Positions 22,401-33,985 of a stretch of DNA of 64,000 nucleotides are shown piece by piece. The notes under the pieces are model-generated. The model was not told the origin of the DNA and did not search any database. It worked only from the letters and a program-made list of their open reading frames with translations. Origin of the DNA: Stercorarius parasiticus (Eukaryota > Chordata > Aves > Charadriiformes > Stercorariidae); NCBI GenBank assembly GCA_013396915.1, contig VWZL01000430.1, positions 1,370,869 to 1,434,868 on the forward strand, given 5' to 3'. Position numbers and translations under genes: made by a program. Each line of letters begins with the position of its first letter. The first letter of the stretch is position 1.

Positions 22401-23663
22401 CGCCGCAGCCCTCGCCGGCTCCGGGCGAGACACGGTCCAGCCAATGCCAGCTGAATTCACCCCGGGCTCCTGTGCGTTGGCCACCCAAGTGCAGAGCGAT
22501 ACCTTGTAAAGAAATATTTAATTAACACAGGAAGCCACCTGCAGCCAGACTTATTAGCAGCCAACAACAAGGAGTTAATCTGGACTTAGGCTACAGCCCG
22601 GCCCGACGCCCCCTGCCCACACGCCGCAGGGTCCAGAGGCTCTCACCGGCTCAGGGGGCGGCTTGGCCGGCCCAGGGCCGGAGGTCGCGGTACCGGTGCC
22701 GAGCGCGGGCCCAACCCTGGCAGGCGAGGCCGGAGGGCCCCGGACAATGGCCGCGGAGAAGCCGGGGCCCGTCAGCGCCCAGCACGGCACCCCCCAACCG
22801 CTGCCATCACTCGCCCCCTCCAGCCGCCACCATTTTGCTCCCTCCACACACCNNNNNNNNNNNNNNNNNNNNNNNNNNNNNNNNNNNNNNNNNNNNNNNN
22901 NNNNNNNNNNNNNNNNNNNNNNNNNNNNNNNNNNNNNNNNNNNNNNNNNNNNNNNNNNNNNNNNNNNNNNNNNNNNNNNNNNNNNNNNNNNNNNNNNNNN
23001 NNNNNNNNNNNNNNNNNNNNNNNNNNNNNNNNNNNNNNNNNNNNNNNNNNNNNNNNNNNNNNNNNNNNNNNNNNNNNNNNNNNNNNNNNNNNNNNNNNNN
23101 NNNNNNNNNNNNNNNNNNNNNNNNNNNNNNNNNNNNNNNNNNNNNNNNNNNNNNNNNNNNNNNNNNNNNNNNNNNNNNNNNNNNNNNNNNNNNNNNNNNN
23201 NNNNNNNNNNNNNNNNNNNNNNNNNNNNNNNNNNNNNNNNNNNNNNNNNNNNNNNNNNNNNNNNNNNNNNNNNNNNNNNNNNNNNNNNNNNNNNNNNNNN
23301 NNNNNNNNNNNNNNNNNNNNNNNNNNNNNNNNNNNNNNNNNNNNNNNNNNNNNNNNNNNNNNNNNNNNNNNNNNNNNNNNNNNNNNNNNNNNNNNNNNNN
23401 NNNNNNNNNNNNNNNNNNNNNNNNNNNNNNNAAGCCTCTGAGGGGATGGTGGGGCTTGGAGCATTGGGATGAAAGGCCTGTGTGGGGATTAGTAGGGGGA
23501 AGAAGCCCCGGGGCGGGGGCGGGCGGGTGGTTTGTGAAAAAGTGGGGGAAGATGGCCTGTGAGAATGGGCAGGGTGTCTTGGCATGCTGGGCATGCCCCC
23601 AGGGCTGCCCCTTGTTCCCCTCCATGGCATCCCCTCACCCAGCTCCCCCGTTGCCTCCCGCAG
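22401..23663. promoter_or_regulatory. Divergent CpG-rich promoter ZCCHC17 / SNRNP40 (interrupted by gap)
   Basis: ZCCHC17 runs left and SNRNP40 right from this interval, with about 1.26 kb between their first visible coding exons. Both flanks of the N gap are CpG-rich (22600-22850 and 23500-23540). Words resembling the YY1 initiator (AAAATGGTGGCGGC on the minus strand near 22834, ACAATGGCCGCGG near 22744) are typical of TATA-less housekeeping promoters. SNRNP40 exon 1 is not visible and should lie in the gap. The transcription starts cannot be placed. Confidence 0.65.
22853..23431. other. Assembly gap (579 N)
   Basis: Unknown bases in the CpG-rich divergent promoter. The missing 47 N-terminal SNRNP40 codons (141 nt, phase 0) are expected here. 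Confidence 0.99.
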
Positions 23664-23793
23664 GGCCCACCGCGCTGCTCCTCCCTGCAGGCCCCCATTA
23701 TGCTGCTGTCAGGGCATGAAGGAGAGGTGTACTGCTGCAAGTTCCACCCCAACGGCAACACTCTCGCCTCCGCTGGCTTCGACAGGCTCATCT
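23664..23793 (+). CDS. SNRNP40: SNRNP40 exon 2 (WD blade 1)
   Basis: 130 nt after TCCCGCAG, ending before GTGAGT. It encodes GPPRCSSLQAPIMLLSGHEG, then YCCKFHPNGNTLASAGFDRLI. It is phase 0 at its start, so the hidden exon 1 ends on a codon border. Confidence 0.97.
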
Positions 23794-26700
23794 GTGAGTA
23801 CCAGGCTCCACTGGCCCAGCCAGCGCTGCACGGGGCTGGGTCTCAGGTCTCATACAATTTCAGGTCATTGTGTAGTCCTGAGCGTGAAGTGCTTCACAAG
23901 GAGGGGAGGAAGAAGCTTCTTCCAGCTCCTCTGACAGGTCACTGTCCTGCTGGCCCTCAGATGGGACTGGTAGCACACTTTGCTGGTCTCAGCCCTGTGT
24001 TCCCAGGTCCCTCACGCAGGTTACCATCCGCCTGTGTTAGACTGCAGCAGTCTGCAGAAATGCAATTTTTAGTGCTTTGGCTTGCTGAGGTGAAGATTAT
24101 TACTTTCCTTTAAAAATTCAGTTTAATCTGAAAGCATAAAACAGCTCAAAACAGCTGTCTGTCCTTATGGGGCTCGCACGATGCTTTTTCATGGCTACAC
24201 GTCAGCCAAGATTGGAGATGACAGTGGTGACAGTACACAGTTCAGTCTGCTGAATTCCCGGAAAATCGCTCCACCCGCAGCCCGGAGGTGTGTCCTGGAC
24301 TTACCTCTCCCTTTCTTTCCCCCAGTGCTGTGGAATGTCTACGGGGACTGCGATAACTACGCCACCCTGAAGGGACACAGCGGGGCAGTTATGGAGCTGC
24401 ACTATAACACAGATGGCAGGTAAGTGGTGTGCCGATGGCTTTTGGCCTCAGGCCTGGCTCGCTCTGAAGGAAGGTGCTTTCTCCTGGCCTGAGTCCCTCA
24501 GAGCACTTCAGTGCCCCTGCTTGGTCCACGTACGCCAAATGCTTGTAGTGTGGCTTTCCCAGATGAGGAGTGGTGTCTGTCTGAGATTAAGAAAAAGGAT
24601 CTGGAGTCACCCATGATCCACCAGAGCCCTTGATTTCAATCTTGAGGAACAGCGGAAAGTTAGTCTCAGTCATCTGGGGGACACTGGGGAGGGAAAGAAA
24701 GCAAATGAGATATTTGTTAATATAAAAGGCTATTCCGCTATTGCATCTGAGCTATTGCCACTGAGCTTTCCTTCCTGTGTTCATCCCAGATAGTGTTTGA
24801 GGAGGCAGAAAACCAATTTATATGTATCTAGAAATGGGGTTTAATGGGACTGCTCCACTGTCAGCCTGCTCTGAAATGCCACCTTTGTCTTGGTATTCTT
24901 CTCCATGACATATTCCCACTGATTGTTTCCAGTTTTGATCACATAACTCGAGAGTAAAAAGGGTGAGAGGGGAGAAATATTTACGAAATGCTGAACCTCA
25001 CAACAATTCTTTTCCACAGCATGCTCTTCTCAGCATCCACAGACAAAACTGTGGCCGTGTGGGATAGTGAGACTGGAGAGAGAGTGAAGAGACTGAAAGG
25101 CCATACATCATTCGTTAACTCCTGTTACCCAGCGAGGCGAGGACCCCAGCTTGTCTGTACAGGCAGTGATGATGGGACAGTGAAGGTCAGTATATTGTAT
25201 AAAGAGATAGTCTGGAATGACAGTAAGAGAGGATCTTTGAAAGAATTTTTGAGGTCTTCCGATGTAAGTGGGTTAAATTCAGCCTTTCGTTACCCTTTTA
25301 ATTTCATTATCTAATAACTTTGATTTCAGAAATAAAAAATTTGAAATAAAATTTGACTGCTGCTATTTTTCTGTAATTCTTTTGGGAGATGAAGAAGATT
25401 CATCTGTTCAGTTGTACTTTTTCCACTGAACTGCATTAACAAAGCACGAGAAAGGCAAGCCGTTAATGGAATCTCACGTTAGCCCCTTCTTCCCTCCCCT
25501 GCACTCCTGTGCTCCAACAACACCAGAATTTTATTACGTTTTTTATAGAGATCTCCTGAGATCTAAAAGAGGGGATTTCAGGAGAGTGTTCTGAGTCTCT
25601 GCTGAGCATCTGTGCAACTTCTTGTAATTTTATCATTAAATGTCTCTATGCAACTTCTACAACTGCCGTGTCTTTTCAGCTGTGGGATATCAGGAAAAAA
25701 GCTGCCGTCCAGACGTTTCAGAACACGTACCAGGTCTTGGCTGTGACTTTCAATGACACCAGTGATCAGATCATATCTGGAGGCATCGACAACGATATTA
25801 AGGTAGTTTCCCTGTGTGCCTTTCCGACTGCACACACCTTTTCCATCCTGTCACATCTCGCATTGGTCAAGGACAAATGTGGAAGCCTGTTGGTTAATTT
25901 TACAGTCACGAGAGCCACGCGGATGCGCTGTGCCTGACCTCGCTGTTGATATAGGGCCAATAAACTCTGAGGGAGTTGCTCCAGGGCTGTTTGCCACATG
26001 ACAGCCTGGGCAGCCCTGGCATTCCTGGCCAGGCATCCCAGCACTGCTGTCACCCGATGGAGCCGATACGGTATGCTGGCTCTCCTGGCAGCCTGTGCCT
26101 GTTGGAGAGGGTCTAGAGCCACATATGAGGTAAACTAAAGAAAATGTGGTGACACGTCCGCACTCTCTGCCCTCTGCTCCAGTTTGCAACTTACTTTATC
26201 ACCTGCTAGTGTGGAAAGATTTTATTTAAGAGCGAGCTCAATGTTTCATTCATCTGGTAACTGAGATTCTCCTGATAGCTGTATGATTCAGTCTGTCTTA
26301 CTGTCCTTTTAGCCTTGGGCTCCAGCGTTACCTAGGCATGGGGAGCATGTGCTTGTCAGAGAGCCATTGCTAAGTGTAGCACTGACATGAGATCTGTTCC
26401 GACTGCCCCTTGAAAGGCTGCCCCTCTTTGGGGAAAGAACAGCATGAAATTTGGGGATTTTGGCTCTATGCCATCAATCAGTGGAATTTGGGAGCTGGGG
26501 GAGCTATAGACAGGTAGAGAGAGATTCCTGCATGTGTGAGGCTGCTGACATTTAGCTCCTTGGTGGTTGGACACATTTGGTAAGAAATCTTACAAGGGGC
26601 GAATTCCATTTTTCCTTCAATACAAATAAAATTATGGCCTCATATTTTAGCCATTCACACCCCACTAACTGAAATTGAAAGCTAATGTCATCAGATGACT

Positions 26701-29700
26701 GATCACTACCAGCATGAAATGCTTCAGAAGCAGCAGTTCCAACAGTCTTGGCTGTCTTTTTGTTAAACTGCAATGTTGTGTCTGAAAGGTGTGGGACCTT
26801 CGCCAGAACAAGCTCACTTACACGATGAGAGGACACGCGGACTCGGTGACAGGCCTCAGTCTCAGTTCGGAAGGCTCCTACCTGCTCTCCAATGCAATGG
26901 ACAACACAGGTACGTCCTACCTGATGCGAGAGCACAGCTGTGGGGCGCTGCTCTCTCATGCTAGCTTGGCACGGCATTTAGGAAGGAACAGCTCAAATTG
27001 TTTGACATAATAAAACAAGAGCCAGACATGGGGATAGGCTGAAGGGACTTTAGCTCCAGAGATAAAGCTTGAATTCTTGTTATGCCGGTGACAGTCACGT
27101 CCTTTGCAGGGAGGGAGCAGCTGCATCAGAAGGGTTTGTCTCGTCTCCCGAAGGGCAGTGAGGACGCAAGCTATGGCACACGTTATTTGCGCAGACAGTT
27201 GAACGCAGACTCGGTCTGGCTCTTGTCAGGGTGGTTTGGCTGTTTCCCGGCAGCAGGGAATGACAGCACAGTTTCCAAACTGCCTGTCTCCTGTGTGGCG
27301 GTGCTCAGCGAAGCTGATCTGATTGGAAGCGTGATCAGGGAGCGTGTTAGAATAAAGCAAACGCTCATGTAAGGAGATGGTGGCTCATTTGTGTAATAGT
27401 TGTTTTGGATTTTTCCCCTCCCGTTGGCAGTGGTCTTGGTGTAATTATAAATTTCTGCATTTGACCTTTCATATCAAAGCTTTCTGCAGGGGAAAGCTGC
27501 TGGTTTCCTTTTGCTTCTGAGGAAAGCTAAGTATAAAGAGAAGGAGCATGACCAGGTCTGCTCGTTAGCAGCATGTCTTAGGAAAAGAAAGGTTTCCAGA
27601 AGCTGACCTTGCCCCCATGCCTCTGCTATCGTCAGCTAATTACTGTGAGCTCTCTGTTGCAGTTCGCATCTGGGATGTGCGACCGTTTGCCCCTAAAGAG
27701 AGATGTGTAAAGATTTTCCAGGGGAACGTACATAATTTTGAAAAGGTGAGTGGACTGCAGACTAAAACATGATTTTTTGTAAAATGCTGCTGCTATTAAC
27801 TTTTCTGCAAATTGTTTTTTAAGTTCAAGTTTAAACCAGAAAGGCTTTAATAAGAATTCAAAGAAAGATTAATGCACAAAGTGGGATTCCAATTAAAGCC
27901 ATAGTAACAAGATTTCTTTGCTCGGTTCAGCTATAATTAGCTGTAAATTAAGTATTTTCTACGTTTACTATCTACTTTGTGTAAAATAACAAGGCACTGC
28001 ATGTTTCCAGCAATAAAATAAAAACTGTAATTACCATCTTTACTTCTGAAGGAAGATCATTAAAGTGGTGCTCATGATATTTAAAGTCTCATGGTGATTT
28101 TAATTCAAGTAGAAGGGGAATACTAAATCTTTCTTTGGAAATAGATCTGTGGACTTTTTTTTTTTTTTTATTTTAGAATCTCCTGAGGTGCTCTTGGTCC
28201 CCGGATGGGAGTAAAATCGCAGGGGGATCCGCCGACAGGTGAGTTACCACTGCGTTTCTCTGTTACCATCAATCCCAAACAGTTTTGCGAGCACTCCTGA
28301 AATGAGTTGGATCATGTCTAAAATTAATATGAAGACTCAGAGTTGTGCATAGAGGTGTGAAGACCTGAACCCCCTTCATTCTCTGCCCTGATTACAATAG
28401 CGATGTCTTTATACTGTGACAGTGGAGGAGCACCGTATAGTTGTAAAACCTTATTATTATTGTCAAAAGCTGAGTAGAGAGCTACATTATTGCTTATGTT
28501 CAACTGCAGGATCCAACACTAGGACCAGCAGATGACAGGAGCATGGTTGTTGGTGGACTAGGTCCCTGCAGTCATATCAGCAGATGCTTGTGAGAGTCTC
28601 TGAGAAGCAGGGAGTCTGGGGAAGTGCGTGTAGTGAGGGGTTATGCTGATAAGGACCACAAATACCAGTTAAATTGCTGCGTGGCAGCTTGCAGGAGGCA
28701 CCAGTGGTGTTCCAAGGGTCATTCTTTTGCCTTACTTTAATGAATAAGAAGAAATAAAGATCTGACTAAATTAGCTCATATTGGACTTTTAAATGAGATA
28801 TTCTATAAACTAAGGCAACTGAGGAGTAAAACGGGTAGAGGGAGGGAGCCAGCAGAGGATCCATGCCAGACCCTGAAGGTCACCATGAAGGATACCAACC
28901 TCTGCTGGAGCAAATCCAGACACACTCTCAGTGACATCGAGACAGGAATTCCTGCAGGCTGGAGTCCAGGGCATGGAGCAGTAGTAATCAGCAAATTAAT
29001 GAGTTTCTGATAGAGGATCGGGAGAACTTTAGCTCTCCCTGTCCAGATATAGTGAGGCCAGCTGTCACAACAAGTGGCTGAGACGTGACTCTCCTTTCCA
29101 GTCCTGCTGGGCAGCACTGGCGGTGGAGGAGCACCTGCGTGTTGGTCTGCTGAGGCTGTGGCTGATCTGTTCAGTGGTAAAGTGTGGCTGGAAGTCGTAG
29201 GTCATTAGGTTAGTTCTGCAGATGCTAATGTAGCTCTGTGGTCTGACAGCAACTTTGTTGTGACATTCGTGGGGAAGAGCCAGACCCCAGGGCAGGTTAG
29301 ACAAGGCCATTCAAATCTTTCTGCTGTCTCTGAGCCTTTAAATTTTTTCTTTTGAGGAGTATGTGCTGGGAAAGCAAAGCAAGATTAAACAAATGTTTCG
29401 TTTGTCTGAGTACAAAATTGTTCCCCAATGATTACTCTCTCCTTCTGTGTTATGTGGAGTGTTTGTGTATGTTGGAGGGACAATTACCTGAATATTTTTT
29501 TTTCTGCTGAACTCTTCAGGTTATAGTAAAATCAACTACTTGAAGTGCTTGCCTGCTTTGCAATACCAAATTAAAACCAGAACAGTAGAGTGCTTTGAGA
29601 AAGCATTCAATACAGCTCTTGCCTGCTAGATAAAACAGTTGTGCTTGAAGAAATGCTGCTTTAAGTAACATTCATGACTTAAGTTGCAGGTTTGCATTTT

Positions 29701-32700
29701 TCCCTTTCATGCGTTTAAAGAAAGTAAGTCGAAGAATAGCATCAGCCTAAAAAATGAATGCTCCTAACAAAGCAGGTCTGCACTGTGTTGGTATCCAGTG
29801 TCCTGTCTATCTAGCCAGCAAGTGTTATAAATAATTCAGTGCTTTTTTGGGGGGAAAAGAAGCTCAGTTCTGTTTCTACTAAAAGACAGGCTAATCGTAC
29901 AAGCAAATCCTGTTGTTCGTATGGTCTGCAAAGCCCTGACAAATGGAAAGGAACAGGTGAAGCTGAGGAACCCATTGTTGGTAGCATTGCATAAACCTGA
30001 AACAGTCCAGCCTTGGTGTTCAGAGCTTGGGCTGCGTGCACGTCTGATGAAAGAGCTGTTGACCCCCAGCATGTTTGAATTTGTGCAGGTGAGACATGGG
30101 GATGCACAGTGGCATTTGCAGCGACCTTCCTTTGGAGGACTGTAATGCAGTAGAATGATTTTTACATGTGTTTTATGGGCTGTCCCCCATGCCCTCACCC
30201 TCTGCAGTCCCCTGTAAATAGCCACAGTGATGCCTCTGGGGCATGTGAGCAGCAGAGCTGCCCTCACGCTTCCCTTTTCTGCCCCATCAGATTTTGTTTT
30301 AGCTGCCAGTCACCTCCCTGCAGAGTAAAACGAGAAGGCAGAGCGAGTGTAGTCCAGAACTGGCAGCTATCCTGAGTGTTTTTGCGGAGCTGTGAACCTT
30401 GTAACAAATGCCATTTCATGTGGCAAGGCCATTGTGTTTGGAAGGGAAGGACGCAGCGTTCCTCCGCAGGTGGGGTGCAGCATTGCCTTGACTGCATTGT
30501 AGGGTGTCGCTCAGGGCTCTTCTTGTTTTGATGTATTAAAAAATCCCACTCATTCCTGCGGGTCGTCACCATAACTGGGGTCAAAACATCGCTCTGCTTC
30601 CCAGCGGATCTTGTGTGCAGCCACCCCACCGTGCAGGCGGCAGTCGACAGCCACGGGGGACAACCAGTGATCTTGGCTACAGTGTAGTTTATAGCAAGGC
30701 ACTGTTTCCCCCACTTTCTGAGATCTTTTATGAGAGTAATCTGAAAGCTGGTCTGTGCCTGGTGCCAGCAGTTTCTCTCTGACCTCCTGCTTGAAGGATC
30801 CCAGTGGCTTCTGGCCCTTCAGCCAAGGTGCGGTGCTCAGGCAGGACCCGGCAGCAGTGGGAGCCCACAGCAAGGCCTGCAGGAGGTTAGTCAAAGGGCT
30901 TGGCACAATCTGATAATAAATGCTGGGAGGTGGATTATGACTTTAATGGCACAGCAGGAAGAAATCCATATATAAGGCTGTTGGCTATGAGGGATTACAC
31001 TGTCACAGGGGCTGGGCAAGCACCTGGGCTCCTCCTCGCTGCTTGCCAGCCAGCCCAAACCAAAGCTGACCTCCGGGCCTGCAGGCAGGTATTTGCGAGG
31101 GTGAGAACCCCTCTCCCAACGCTAATTTTCTCCCTTAGCCCACTGTGTTGGGGCTGTATTGAAGATCCCTACAGCCTCACAGTTTCAAATCCGTCTCCAA
31201 ATCCCATTTCACGAGAGGTGAAATGGGGCTGCTGCACTATGAGGCTTTTGACACCGAATTGACATGTGAGCTCCTACCTGCTCAGACCACTGCTCTTCTG
31301 GATTGGACAGTGCAGCATTTTGCTCCTGAGAAGCTCCTTGTTTATCCTCACTATGAGCTGCATCTGTTTCAGCCTGGGTGGTGAACTGCTGCAGGAATAA
31401 ACCGTTGGTGTGGGGGGCAGCTGCTTTCCCTTCTCAAATGCCTGCCCTCATAAATGACTCTCTTGTAGGTTTGTCTATGTATGGGACACCACATCCAGAA
31501 GGATTTTGTACAAGCTGCCAGGTCACGCCGGGTCAGTGAACGAATTGGCTTTCCATCCAGAGGAACCCATCAGTAAGTCCTGCCCACCTCAAATCAGCTG
31601 GGGAAATAGTTTCAGGGCTGGCTGAATTGCCAATCCTGTGGAAAACAGCCCCAAAACTGCCGGTGACCCAGAGCCCCGAGTATCAGAGACAAATGTAGGG
31701 GTAGCGGACTCCTGCCTGCTGCTCTCCCACAGACGGGAGCTGGGCTGTGTGTGCCCTGGGGTCCTGGGCTAAGCACAGGGACTCTGCTGTGTCCTGTCCA
31801 GGCAGAGACCTGGGTGGGGGCACCTGTATAGCAGCAGGGTGGCTGGTGGTCCGAGCTGCTGGTCACCTGTGGGTGGCCGTGAGCTGTGGCTTAGCTGCTG
31901 CTGCTTAGGGCTTGTCCAGACTTCCCAAGGGCTGTGCAAAAAAGATTTTGGGGTACCTTGGTTTGGACACCAGGGATATAACCATATATTTGGTGGTCAG
32001 GTGAGGACGGTGACCACCTGGGAGCATGTCTCCAGCCTGGGATCTCTTATCCAAAGCAGGAAGTAAAGGCAGCTCTTTGTGCAGCAGGTTTTGTCCCCAT
32101 TCTAGAGGTGTCCAGCACATGGCACCCACGTATCAGTGCTGGGTGAGACAATGCTCATGGTGGAACATTTTTAACCACCGTGCATCAGCTGAGACCAGAT
32201 TTCATATCAGTTTTCTTGGCGCGGTGTGCGGTCCAGGGAGGACCGCAGGGTGCTGCCAGGTCACCGCATTGCTCCAGCCAAAAATTGACAAGAGTCAACC
32301 CCGAAGTGAAGCCAAGAGCTCGGTTGCACCGAGGGTGACAGTCTCTGCAGCAGGGCAGTGAGTTATGGGTTTGTTCCTTGGTTATTCATTGCCCTGTCTT
32401 CAGATTGGAGCCTGTGCTGGAAGAGCAGAGCGATCTCTCCTCTCTGGTTTGGAGCGGATCGTTTGCAATTGTATTCCGCTGAGCTCCTCTTTGTGAATCA
32501 ATCACTCAGCTTAAAATAAAAATTAAAAACCTATCTGGGCGTTGCATGCGAGTTATGCAATTGATTTCTATTAACATCTGGGAACGTTAATCTTGTAAAT
32601 CACTGCACCCGCTCCACAATACTCATCTGCACGGGAGGGTGCATGGGGAGCCAAAATGCAGCAAAATAACAGACACCAGTCTCCACCTTCATTTAGAAAT

Positions 32701-33351
32701 CCCCCAGATCTCTCCTGGACTTCATTGAAACCATTGGCAGTGTCAAGAGCAGCGTTTCTGGGTCATTATTTTGACGATTGTGTCTGCCTGAAGGGCCTTT
32801 CCTGAGTTACGGTGGTTCGGTGGCTTGTTGTAGTTGGGTGCCAGCTGCATTTTGCCTGTTCTGATAAAATAATGTGGTCCCGGTGAGGCTTTCCTGGCCA
32901 GCCTGTGCCCTCTAGCGGCACGCAGTCCCGACGGCAGTGCCCAGTTTGCAATCTGAACGCTCTTTGTGATGGAGATAATGCTTCAGGATGCTTGAGAGCG
33001 TTACCAGCGTGTTTATACGCCTCTCTTTACCATTTTAATGCTTAGACATTACAGGCAGTACGCTGTTATGCCTGCCTTGGGACAGGGGAATAGCAGCCAC
33101 GACACACAGCATGTGATTAGGTGTCGGAGTAGTAATTCTGGGAAGTGTTTTTGGGCAGCAAATGAAATTTGGCTTTCTAGATCACTTACAACAAGCGAAA
33201 TGAGTAGTTCAATTCAAATGATGTGCCGTTAGTGGAGGTCTCAAACTGTCGTGGTTAATTTTCATATTCCTCCCTTTTCCCCCTTTCTCTCTCTCCCGCA
33301 GTACTCTCCGCATCCAGCGACAAAAGACTGTATATGGGGGAGATCCAGTGA
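23664..33351 (+). CDS. SNRNP40: SNRNP40 (U5 snRNP 40-kDa WD40 protein), exons 2-10 (5' missing in gap)
   Basis: Core protein of the U5 small nuclear ribonucleoprotein and U4/U6.U5 tri-snRNP, binding Prp8/Brr2 in the spliceosome nucleus. Nine exons: 23664-23793, 24326-24419, 25020-25185, 25680-25802, 26789-26909, 27663-27745, 28177-28238, 31469-31572 and 33302-33351. All have AG/GT borders and joining phases that restore the protein. They total 933 nt, i.e. 310 residues plus TGA, exactly human residues 48-357 from GPPRCSSLQAPIMLLSGHEG to LYMGEIQ. Seven WD40 blades are visible with GH and WD marks: LSGHEG, LKGHSG, LKGHTS, TYQVLA (GH lost), MRGHAD, GNVHNF and LPGHAG. Few residues differ from human as I recall it (for example Ser to Asn in HPNGNTLAS, AIQ to AVQ). 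The 47-residue N-terminal exon is expected in the gap at 22853-23431. Confidence 0.98.
24326..24419 (+). CDS. SNRNP40: SNRNP40 exon 3
   Basis: 94 nt after CCCCCAG, encoding LLWNVYGDCDNYATLKGHSG and AVMELHYNTDG. It holds the end of blade 1 (LLWN) and the start of blade 2. The donor is GTAAGT. Confidence 0.97.
25020..25185 (+). CDS. SNRNP40: SNRNP40 exon 4 (WD blades 2-3)
   Basis: 166 nt after TTCCACAG, encoding SMLFSASTDKTVAVWD, then RLKGHTSFVNSCYPARRGP and VCTGSDDGTVK. The donor is GTCAGT. Confidence 0.97.
25680..25802 (+). CDS. SNRNP40: SNRNP40 exon 5 (WD blade 4)
   Basis: 123 nt (41 codons, phase 0 at both ends) encoding LWDIRKKAAVQTFQN, then VTFNDTSDQIISGGIDNDIK. The blade lacks the usual GH dipeptide, as in other vertebrate SNRNP40. 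The donor is GTAGTT. Confidence 0.97.
26789..26909 (+). CDS. SNRNP40: SNRNP40 exon 6 (WD blade 5)
   Basis: 121 nt encoding VWDLRQNKLTYTMRGHADSV and LSLSSEGSYLLSNAMDNT. The acceptor (TCTGAAAG) has a weak pyrimidine tract. The donor is GTACGT. Confidence 0.96.
27663..27745 (+). CDS. SNRNP40: SNRNP40 exon 7
   Basis: 83 nt encoding VRIWDVRPFAPKERCVKIFQ and GNVHNFEK, the end of blade 5 and start of blade 6. The acceptor is TGTTGCAG and the donor GTGAGT. Confidence 0.97.
28177..28238 (+). CDS. SNRNP40: SNRNP40 exon 8 (WD blade 6)
   Basis: 62 nt after a long T tract and TTTTAG, encoding NLLRCSWSPDGSKIAGGSAD plus two bases of Arg. The donor is GTGAGT. A Gly replaces the human Ala in IAAGS. Confidence 0.97.
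28239..31468 (+). other. SNRNP40: SNRNP40 intron 8 (3.2 kb) and smaller introns
   Basis: Intron 8 is the longest intron of the gene. I see no mobile element, exon or RNA gene in it. The introns upstream (23794-28176) likewise show no recognisable repeats. Several intronic open frames exist but lack splice logic or family resemblance. Confidence 0.7.
31469..31572 (+). CDS. SNRNP40: SNRNP40 exon 9 (WD blades 6-7)
   Basis: 104 nt after TCTTGTAG, encoding RFVYVWDTTSRRILYKLPGH and AGSVNELAFHPEEPI. The donor is GTAAGT. Confidence 0.97.
32480..32640. promoter_or_regulatory. Candidate conserved noncoding element in SNRNP40 intron 9 (a)
   Basis: An AT-rich island with dense homeodomain/POU-like words: GTGAATCAATCA, AAAATTAAAA, GCATGCGAGTTATGCAATTG, ATTAACATC and TTAATCTTG. 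Its complexity is too high for a simple repeat, and no coding frame fits. Conservation is inferred, not measured. Confidence 0.35.
32950..33235. promoter_or_regulatory. Candidate conserved noncoding element in SNRNP40 intron 9 (b)
   Basis: A non-repetitive AT-rich stretch just upstream of exon 10 with GGAGATAATGC, CATTTTAATGC, GATTAGGTG and CAATTCAAATGATG words. It has the look of a regulatory element of the SNRNP40/NKAIN1 interval. Confidence 0.33.
33302..33351 (+). CDS. SNRNP40: SNRNP40 exon 10 (C-terminus)
   Basis: 50 nt after CTCTCCCGCAG, encoding ILSASSDKRLYMGEIQ and TGA at 33349-33351. It closes blade 7 and has the conserved C-terminal GEIQ. Confidence 0.98.
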
Positions 33352-33985
33352 AGCCGATGAGGCGACAGTGGGATTCGTGCCCTCGCAATCCTTGGTTTAC
33401 AGAAGTCGTATTGACTTTCTTCTCACTGGTGCCAGCCCCCCTCACCCTTGTAGCAGTGGGAAAACGTTGAAGCAGCTTGACGAGACAAGCCGCCCTCTCA
33501 CAGGCTGCAATGTCTGCATGGTCTCGCTGTACAGCTTTTTTCCACCACCCCCCCTTCTTTGGGGAGGAAGGAAAATTTAGAGTTGAAAAGATTTTAATTT
33601 TGGCTGTACCACCGACTAGTAAACCCTTACCCAGATCACTTGAAATTGGTAAAATCTGTTTAAATTCCACATGTGGCTTGTATATTCCCTGTCGAGTTTC
33701 TCTTGTTGTTTTTTTTATACGGTCAAAACTGAAATAGATAGCTTTTTACAAGAACTGTGTGGATGGGATTTATTGTTCTGTTTTACTTTTCTATTGTACA
33801 ATCCTAAATCAAGGCCCTCCGTCATATATAACCCGGGGAAACCATAGACGTTAACTTCAGAAGAGCAGCTTTATTTTTTATTCATGGCAATAAAAATGAC
33901 CACACTTGAAATAATTATTGGGCTACTGCTGAATCCTATTTTCATGTTTTTGAGTAAAATCCAGCCTCCTGCTGTAAATAAATGT
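33352..33985 (+). promoter_or_regulatory. SNRNP40: SNRNP40 3' UTR and polyadenylation signals
   Basis: The AT-rich 3' UTR has candidate AATAAA hexamers at 33889-33894 and 33977-33982. Either gives a 3' UTR of about 560-650 nt. Which is used cannot be told from sequence. Confidence 0.6.

Noticed and set aside
22575..23630. Long frames spanning the N gap
   Set aside because: They exist only because unknown bases contain no stops.
33246..33256. TGTCGTGGTTA resembling the reverse of the LTR end seen at 59680
   Set aside because: No partner terminus or target duplication nearby; a short chance match.
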